Shown here: in pieces, positions 6,589 through 10,427 of the stretch
How the letters are laid out: every line of letters begins with the position of its first letter
Numbering within the stretch: the stretch's first letter is position 1
NCBI GenBank assembly: GCA_020431745.1
Contig: JAGQHR010000061.1
Location: 1 to 10,427, forward strand
Direction: 5' to 3'
DNA from: Candidatus Eiseniibacteriota bacterium
GTDB taxonomy: Bacteria > Eisenbacteria > RBG-16-71-46 > CAIMUX01
Length of the DNA: 10,427 nucleotides
The notes under the pieces: model-generated
Database searches by the model: none
Told to the model about the DNA's origin: nothing
What the model saw: the letters and a program-made list of their open reading frames with translations, nothing else
Position numbers and translations under genes: made by a program

Positions 6589-6633
6589 ATGAGCACCCCG
6601 ACGCGCGACTTCCAGTGGAAGCTCCCCTCGTGA
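6589..6633 (+). other. Short upstream ORF (14 aa) overlapping the next gene's alternative start
   Basis: An ATG at 6589 (or in the same frame at 6571, giving 20 aa) opens a short frame, MSTPTRDFQWKLPS, ending in TGA at 6631-6633. The 6589 ATG has a GGTGA that could pair with the 16S rRNA tail, 10 nt upstream. The TGA overlaps a GTG at 6630 that is in frame with the large membrane protein (GTGA). That gene has no clear Shine-Dalgarno of its own, so the short frame could act as a coupling leader. Translation is unproven and a chance ORF cannot be excluded. Confidence 0.3.
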
Positions 6634-9080
6634 TCGCGACTCTGCTCTGGATCCATCTCCTCGCGCTCTCCGCGCTCTTCGTCGAGATCCTGCTGGTGCG
6701 GATCTTCGACACCATCGTCGGAGCCAACGCCTCCTACACGATCGTCACCCTGGCCGTGCTGGGAGGGAGCCTGGCCGGGCTCACGATCGCGATCCGTCCG
6801 GATTGGCTCCCTCGCCTGGGATCCCCGGGAGGGCGGGCGCGCGTCGCGATGGCCGCTGCGCTGGCGGTGCTCTTGATCTACCCGGCTCTCCAGGAACTCC
6901 CGTTCTCGATCGAACGCGTTCCCGAGGCTCCCGTCGGTCAACTGCTCGCGTTCTCCCTCCTGTTCGTGGCGCTCGGTCTCCCGTTCTTCCTCATCGGCCT
7001 GGGCATCGCCGCCGCCTTGAGCACGGCCGCCCGACCTCACTGGATCTACGGCGCGGATCTGGTGGGCGCCGCCCTCGGCGCCGCGGTGGTGTGCCCGCTC
7101 CTTCCCCGTTTCGGGCCGGTCGGCGAGATCGTGGCAGGAGCGGGTCTGCTCCTGCTCGCGGCGTCACTCCCCCGGCGGGAGCTCCGGCGGCGCTTGCCGA
7201 CCGCGGTGCTCGCCCTCATCTTCGTCACCACGAGCGCTGCCGGCGTCTTCCGGGATCTCGATCTCGCGAGCCACGCGGAAAAGCGCGGGGCGAGGGAAAC
7301 CCGCCTGCGCGCCGAAGCCGAGTTCCGCCGCTGGGATCCCGTCTCCAAGATCGAGGTCGTCGACGTCACCGCGCACGACTCCACCGGCGCAACCGTGCGG
7401 GGCACGCGGCGCAAGCTGATCTCGTACGACGGTGGATCGCAGAGCAGCCACATCTATCCGTTCGACGGCGACTACCGGGCTCTGCGGGCTCGACTTCCGG
7501 AAGCCACCATCGAGCACTTCTGGCAGCGGGGCGTGCTCGCGGCGCACTATCTCTTCCGCGACCGCTCCCCCCGGACGCTGGTCATCGGTTGTGCCGGAGG
7601 GCAGGAAGTGAAGGCGGCGCTCGTCTACGGCGCCCGACACGTGGATGCCATCGACCTGGTGGAAACCGTCGTCGAGCTGGGCAGTCGACAGTACGCCGAC
7701 TACAACGGCGGGATCTTTCTCGATCCGCGCGTCCACTACTTCCAGGCGGAGGCCCGCGCCTACCTGGCCGCCGGTCCGGAGGCGTACGACATCATCCAGA
7801 TCTTCAGCTATCACAACTCGGCCCGGCTCGCCTCCGGAGGCGGTGCGGTCAAGGCGTACTACCTGGAAACGGCCGAGGCTCTCGCGCTCTTCCTGAGCCA
7901 CCTCTCGGACCAGGGCGTGCTCCAGATCAACCAGGCCATCTACCCCCGGGTGCTCGTGACGCTCGGCCAGGCGATGCAGTCGGTCGGATGGTCGGATCCC
8001 GCACGCCACGTCGTCGTCTACGCGCGCGACGGAATCGAAGACCACGCCACGATCCTCGTGAGTCGGAAACCGTGGGACGCCGCATCGCTGTTCCCGCTCG
8101 ATTCCCTGCTGCTTCCCGTCGTCCCCTCCGAGGGACGCGTCTACCGTCGGGTGATCGATCCACTCGATCCCGGCGCGTCATTCCTTCCGCCGGCGCTTTG
8201 GGCCGAGGGAGCCACCGCCCGCGCCTCCTCCCTGCGGGCCCGGGCCCCGTACCGGCTGGATCCAGTGACCGACGATCGTCCCTTCGCCTACTTTCTGCGA
8301 AAAAAGCTCGGAAGGATCGCGCAGGATTCGACTCGGTTCGTGGACCGCTCGATCGCCCGGCTCGTCAATCAACCCGGAAGCGGCGGATGGCTCCTGCCGC
8401 GCGACCTCGCACATCTCGTCATCATCGCGCTTGTGGGACTGGGCGTCGTCCTCGCCGTGCTGGCGGCGCCACGAAGGAAGTTGCGCTCGTCCCCGGCTTG
8501 GCCGAGAGCGCCCGTCCTCGGCTACTTCGCCTGCCTGGGGATCGGCTTTCTCGTCCTCGAGCTCACACTCGTGCAGCTGGGCCTCGTTCCCATCGGTGTC
8601 CCCATTCAGGCCTACGCCACGACCATCGGAACGCTGCTCGTCGGCGCCGGGATCGGAAGCCTGTGCTCGGCACGCTTCGTGACGAAGGAGGGCTGGGCCT
8701 TCGCGCTCCTGCTGGCGGCGGGGGTGTTCGTCGCGCTCGGCCATGCCGGCGTCTGGTCCGCCATCCAGGGAATGGCGCTGCCGATTCGAATCGGCGCGGT
8801 GGCCCTGGTCTTGTTTCCGCTGGGGTTCGCGATGGGACTGCCGTTTCCTCTGGGACTGCGAGCTCTCCGATCCGCCCAGGGCGGTGCTATCGCCTGGGCC
8901 TATGCGGTCAACGCGGCCACCACCGCCCTGGGCGGCGCGATCGCCGCAGCCGGTGCGCTCTTCTATGGGCTGCGCGCCACGCTGTGGAGCGGATTGGGCT
9001 TCTACGTCGTCGCGGCGGGTCTCTTCTGGATCTGGCGGCGACGGCGCATTGCCGTCCTCACGGAAGACGGCAACGCGTGA
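6615..9080 (+). CDS. Multi-TM membrane protein with central spermidine-synthase-like (SAM-binding Rossmann) domain
   Basis: The 821-aa product has three parts. Residues 8-213 hold about seven hydrophobic segments, including FVEILLVRIFDTIVG, which resembles the first helix of membrane-bound spermidine-synthase-like proteins. Residues 240-500 form a Rossmann domain with TLVIGCAGGQEVKAAL (321-336) as motif I, AIDLVETVVELG (345-356) as the next acidic strand, and YDIIQIFSYHNS. Then come TDDRPFAYFLRKKL (552-565) and about seven more hydrophobic segments (598-806), with GLPFPLGLRAL and WAYAVNAATTALGG as in related uncharacterised proteins. True aminopropyltransferases carry a GGGDG-type motif I and a DxxDPxGP-type active loop; neither is present. 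The substrate is therefore unknown and polyamine synthesis is unlikely. The start is GTG 6615 or GTG 6630, both without a good ribosome binding site. The stop overlaps the rhomboid start (GTGA). Confidence 0.85.
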   Translation: MEAPLVIATLLWIHLLALSALFVEILLVRIFDTIVGANASYTIVTLAVLGGSLAGLTIAIRPDWLPRLGSPGGRARVAMAAALAVLLIYPALQELPFSIERVPEAPVGQLLAFSLLFVALGLPFFLIGLGIAAALSTAARPHWIYGADLVGAALGAAVVCPLLPRFGPVGEIVAGAGLLLLAASLPRRELRRRLPTAVLALIFVTTSAAGVFRDLDLASHAEKRGARETRLRAEAEFRRWDPVSKIEVVDVTAHDSTGATVRGTRRKLISYDGGSQSSHIYPFDGDYRALRARLPEATIEHFWQRGVLAAHYLFRDRSPRTLVIGCAGGQEVKAALVYGARHVDAIDLVETVVELGSRQYADYNGGIFLDPRVHYFQAEARAYLAAGPEAYDIIQIFSYHNSARLASGGGAVKAYYLETAEALALFLSHLSDQGVLQINQAIYPRVLVTLGQAMQSVGWSDPARHVVVYARDGIEDHATILVSRKPWDAASLFPLDSLLLPVVPSEGRVYRRVIDPLDPGASFLPPALWAEGATARASSLRARAPYRLDPVTDDRPFAYFLRKKLGRIAQDSTRFVDRSIARLVNQPGSGGWLLPRDLAHLVIIALVGLGVVLAVLAAPRRKLRSSPAWPRAPVLGYFACLGIGFLVLELTLVQLGLVPIGVPIQAYATTIGTLLVGAGIGSLCSARFVTKEGWAFALLLAAGVFVALGHAGVWSAIQGMALPIRIGAVALVLFPLGFAMGLPFPLGLRALRSAQGGAIAWAYAVNAATTALGGAIAAAGALFYGLRATLWSGLGFYVVAAGLFWIWRRRRIAVLTEDGNA

Positions 9081-9751
9081 TTCCGATTCGCGACGCCAAT
9101 CCGAGCCGGACGCGGCCGGTCGTAGTCCTCGGTCTCATCGCGGTGAACGCGATCGTTTTCCTCTGGGAGATCCTGCTGCCGGCGCAGGGCCTGCAGGAGC
9201 TGTTCCAGGGCTACGGGGTCGTTCCGGTGCACCTGACTCATCCGAGCGGCGGCGGCTGGGCCTGGCCGACACTACTCACCTACATGTTCCTCCACGGAGG
9301 ATGGCTGCACGTGATCGGGAATCTCTGGGTGCTGTGGATCTTCGGCGACAACATCGAGGACCGCATGGGGCATGTCCGGTTCCTCGTGTTCTATCTCGTG
9401 ACGGGAGTGTTGGCGGCGCTCACCCAGTCGTGGCTCACTCCCCGCTCCTCCGTGCCGAGCGTCGGCGCCTCCGGAGCGATCGCGGGCGTCATGGGTGCGT
9501 ACATCGTGCTCTTTCCCCGCGCCCGCATTCTCACGATCGTGCCGGTCTTCTTCTACCCGCTCTTCCTCGAGCTGCCCGCGGTGGCGTTTCTCGGACTCTG
9601 GTTCCTTCTGCAGCTCTTCAGCGGGACGCTCGCGCTCCACGCCTCGGGCGAGGTCGGAGGCATCGCGTTCTGGGCGCATGTCGGCGGCTTCCTCGCGGGG
9701 ATCGTGCTGCACCGACTCTTCCTGACGCGACCAAGATGGAGACGGGGTTAG
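9077..9751 (+). CDS. Rhomboid-family intramembrane serine protease
   Basis: Rhomboids cut transmembrane proteins inside the lipid bilayer with a Ser-His dyad. The 224-aa product has six hydrophobic segments and the full signature: HGGWLHVIGNLW (73-84), with H78 and N82 as the HxxxN oxyanion motif; GASGAIAGVMGA (130-141), with catalytic S132; and AHVGGFLAGIVLH (200-212), with catalytic H201. The N-terminus, IPIRDANPSRTRPVVV followed by LIAVNAIVFLWE, is the common form of bacterial rhomboids of this size. The frame is open for more than 2 kb upstream, but the GTG at 9077 gives the normal length and overlaps the TGA of the preceding gene (GTGA), so the two are likely translated together. Only a weak GGAAG lies upstream. 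The stop overlaps the convergent dapF stop by 4 bp. The substrate is unknown; the partner membrane protein is one candidate. Confidence 0.94.
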   Translation: MIPIRDANPSRTRPVVVLGLIAVNAIVFLWEILLPAQGLQELFQGYGVVPVHLTHPSGGGWAWPTLLTYMFLHGGWLHVIGNLWVLWIFGDNIEDRMGHVRFLVFYLVTGVLAALTQSWLTPRSSVPSVGASGAIAGVMGAYIVLFPRARILTIVPVFFYPLFLELPAVAFLGLWFLLQLFSGTLALHASGEVGGIAFWAHVGGFLAGIVLHRLFLTRPRWRRG

Positions 9752-10427
9752 AAGTCGACCGTCCCGGCGAAGACCGTCCGCGCCGGCCCTTCCAACCAGA
9801 GCCCATCGCGGCCCGGCTCCGCGGACACCTCGAACCGATCTCCGCTCCGACTGCGCAGTTCCAGGGGAAGGTCGCGATGAAGCACACGCCAGGCCCAGAA
9901 AGCGGCGGCCAGCAGGCCCGATCCGCACGCCTGGGTTTCGCCTTCCACCCCTCGTTCCCAGCTCCGCACTCGAATCCACTCCGGTCCCAGTTCCACGGCG
10001 TCGACGTTGGTACCCCGCGCGCCGAGCGACGGGTGGCTGCGGATCATCGGTCCCCAGGTCGCGAGATCGAACGCATCGACGGCTCGCACGGGAAGGAGCC
10101 AGTGCGGCACGCCGGAGTCGATCCAGACCGGAGACACACCGGCTGGGACGCGCGGTCCCTGCTGGGGCAGGGTCAAGAAACGCGGCTGCGGGTTGAGAAT
10201 GGCGATGCGCCCCTCGTCGGTGCGCTTCGCTTCGACCTCGATGCGCCCCAAGCGAAACCGTAATCCCTCCCGATCGGGATCGGACGCGAACAGATGGTGC
10301 GCGACGCAGCGCGCCCCGTTTCCGCAGAACTCGGCCGGTTCGCCGTCGGCATTCCAGTACCGCACGTCGACGTCCACATCGTCCGCGGGATCGATCAGGA
10401 GCAGGAGTCCGTCGCCTCCGACCCCCC
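9748..10427 (-). CDS. dapF: Diaminopimelate epimerase, missing its N-terminus at the right edge
   Basis: DapF interconverts LL- and meso-diaminopimelate without a cofactor, using two cysteines. The visible 225 residues begin at GVGGDGLLLL, so roughly 45-50 N-terminal residues, including the start, lie beyond the window. The first catalytic cysteine is in EFCGNGARC (codon at 10324-10326) and the second in GETQACGSG (codon at 9925-9927). DSGVPHWLLP, HPSLGARGTNVDAVE and WERGVEGET complete the substrate-binding pattern. The reading frame stays open from the window edge to the TAA at 9748-9750. It is convergent with the rhomboid gene and separated from dapA and dapB by the 3.2-kb plus-strand pair, so it cannot share a simple sense operon with them here. 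Confidence 0.95.
   Translation of the reverse strand, partial: GVGGDGLLLLIDPADDVDVDVRYWNADGEPAEFCGNGARCVAHHLFASDPDREGLRFRLGRIEVEAKRTDEGRIAILNPQPRFLTLPQQGPRVPAGVSPVWIDSGVPHWLLPVRAVDAFDLATWGPMIRSHPSLGARGTNVDAVELGPEWIRVRSWERGVEGETQACGSGLLAAAFWAWRVLHRDLPLELRSRSGDRFEVSAEPGRDGLWLEGPARTVFAGTVDF

Noticed and set aside
6803..9076. Long open frame upstream of and in phase with the rhomboid gene, suggesting a giant fusion protein
   Set aside because: The upstream part is an Arg/Pro-rich shadow of the membrane protein gene in another frame. The rhomboid has its own GTG start at the normal position and a normal length.
8743..10263. Plus-strand frame running through the rhomboid and dapF genes
   Set aside because: It overlaps the membrane protein and rhomboid genes in a different frame and is antisense to dapF. 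Its composition is Arg/Pro/Ser-rich and no motif is recognisable.
1..10427. Defence system, CRISPR array, prophage, insertion sequence or biosynthetic cluster
   Set aside because: No repeat array, transposase, integrase, nuclease pair or toxin-antitoxin pattern is visible. All genes but the membrane protein/rhomboid pair are standard housekeeping functions.

Overview
The window is GC-rich (roughly two-thirds G+C by eye), densely packed bacterial chromosome. It carries ten protein genes, two of them cut by the window edges. It looks Gram-negative, because it encodes an apolipoprotein N-acyltransferase (Lnt), and the host makes diaminopimelate through the dihydrodipicolinate route. I cannot name the phylum: the core genes fit a GC-rich Gram-negative lineage, but nothing here is diagnostic. 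No mobile element, CRISPR array, tRNA or rRNA is visible, and no coding stretch looks obviously foreign in base composition.

Layout from left to right. Positions 1-4404 are a minus-strand run of lnt, an RlmI-type rRNA methyltransferase, asd and the first 55 codons of truA (transcribed right to left). The methyltransferase-asd junction is an ATGA overlap and the asd-truA junction a GTGA overlap. A divergent control region at 4405-4540 separates lnt from the single plus-strand gene rpsT (ribosomal protein bS20). rpsT runs head-on into dapB with 2 bp between the stop codons. dapB and dapA (minus strand, 4807-6482) form a GTGA-coupled pair. A second divergent region (6483-6614) leads to a plus-strand pair: a large multi-TM protein with a central spermidine-synthase-like Rossmann domain, GTGA-coupled to a rhomboid intramembrane serine protease. 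The rhomboid gene converges on dapF (minus strand, open at the right edge) and the two stop regions overlap by 4 bp.

How the genes work together: asd, dapA, dapB and dapF are four steps of the aspartate-to-meso-diaminopimelate pathway, which feeds peptidoglycan and lysine. lysC and the dapL or dapC/D/E genes are not in the window. rpsT, truA and the RlmI-type gene belong to the translation apparatus, and lnt to lipoprotein maturation. The plus-strand pair between dapF and dapA breaks up what would otherwise be a dap cluster. It is the least explained part: a membrane protein whose methyltransferase-like core lacks the signature residues of a true aminopropyltransferase, co-translated with a rhomboid protease.

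Most of the window is ordinary housekeeping DNA. The points most worth a second look are the membrane spermidine-synthase-like/rhomboid pair, a short upstream ORF that overlaps the start of that pair, and a repeat-rich divergent control region in front of rpsT and lnt.
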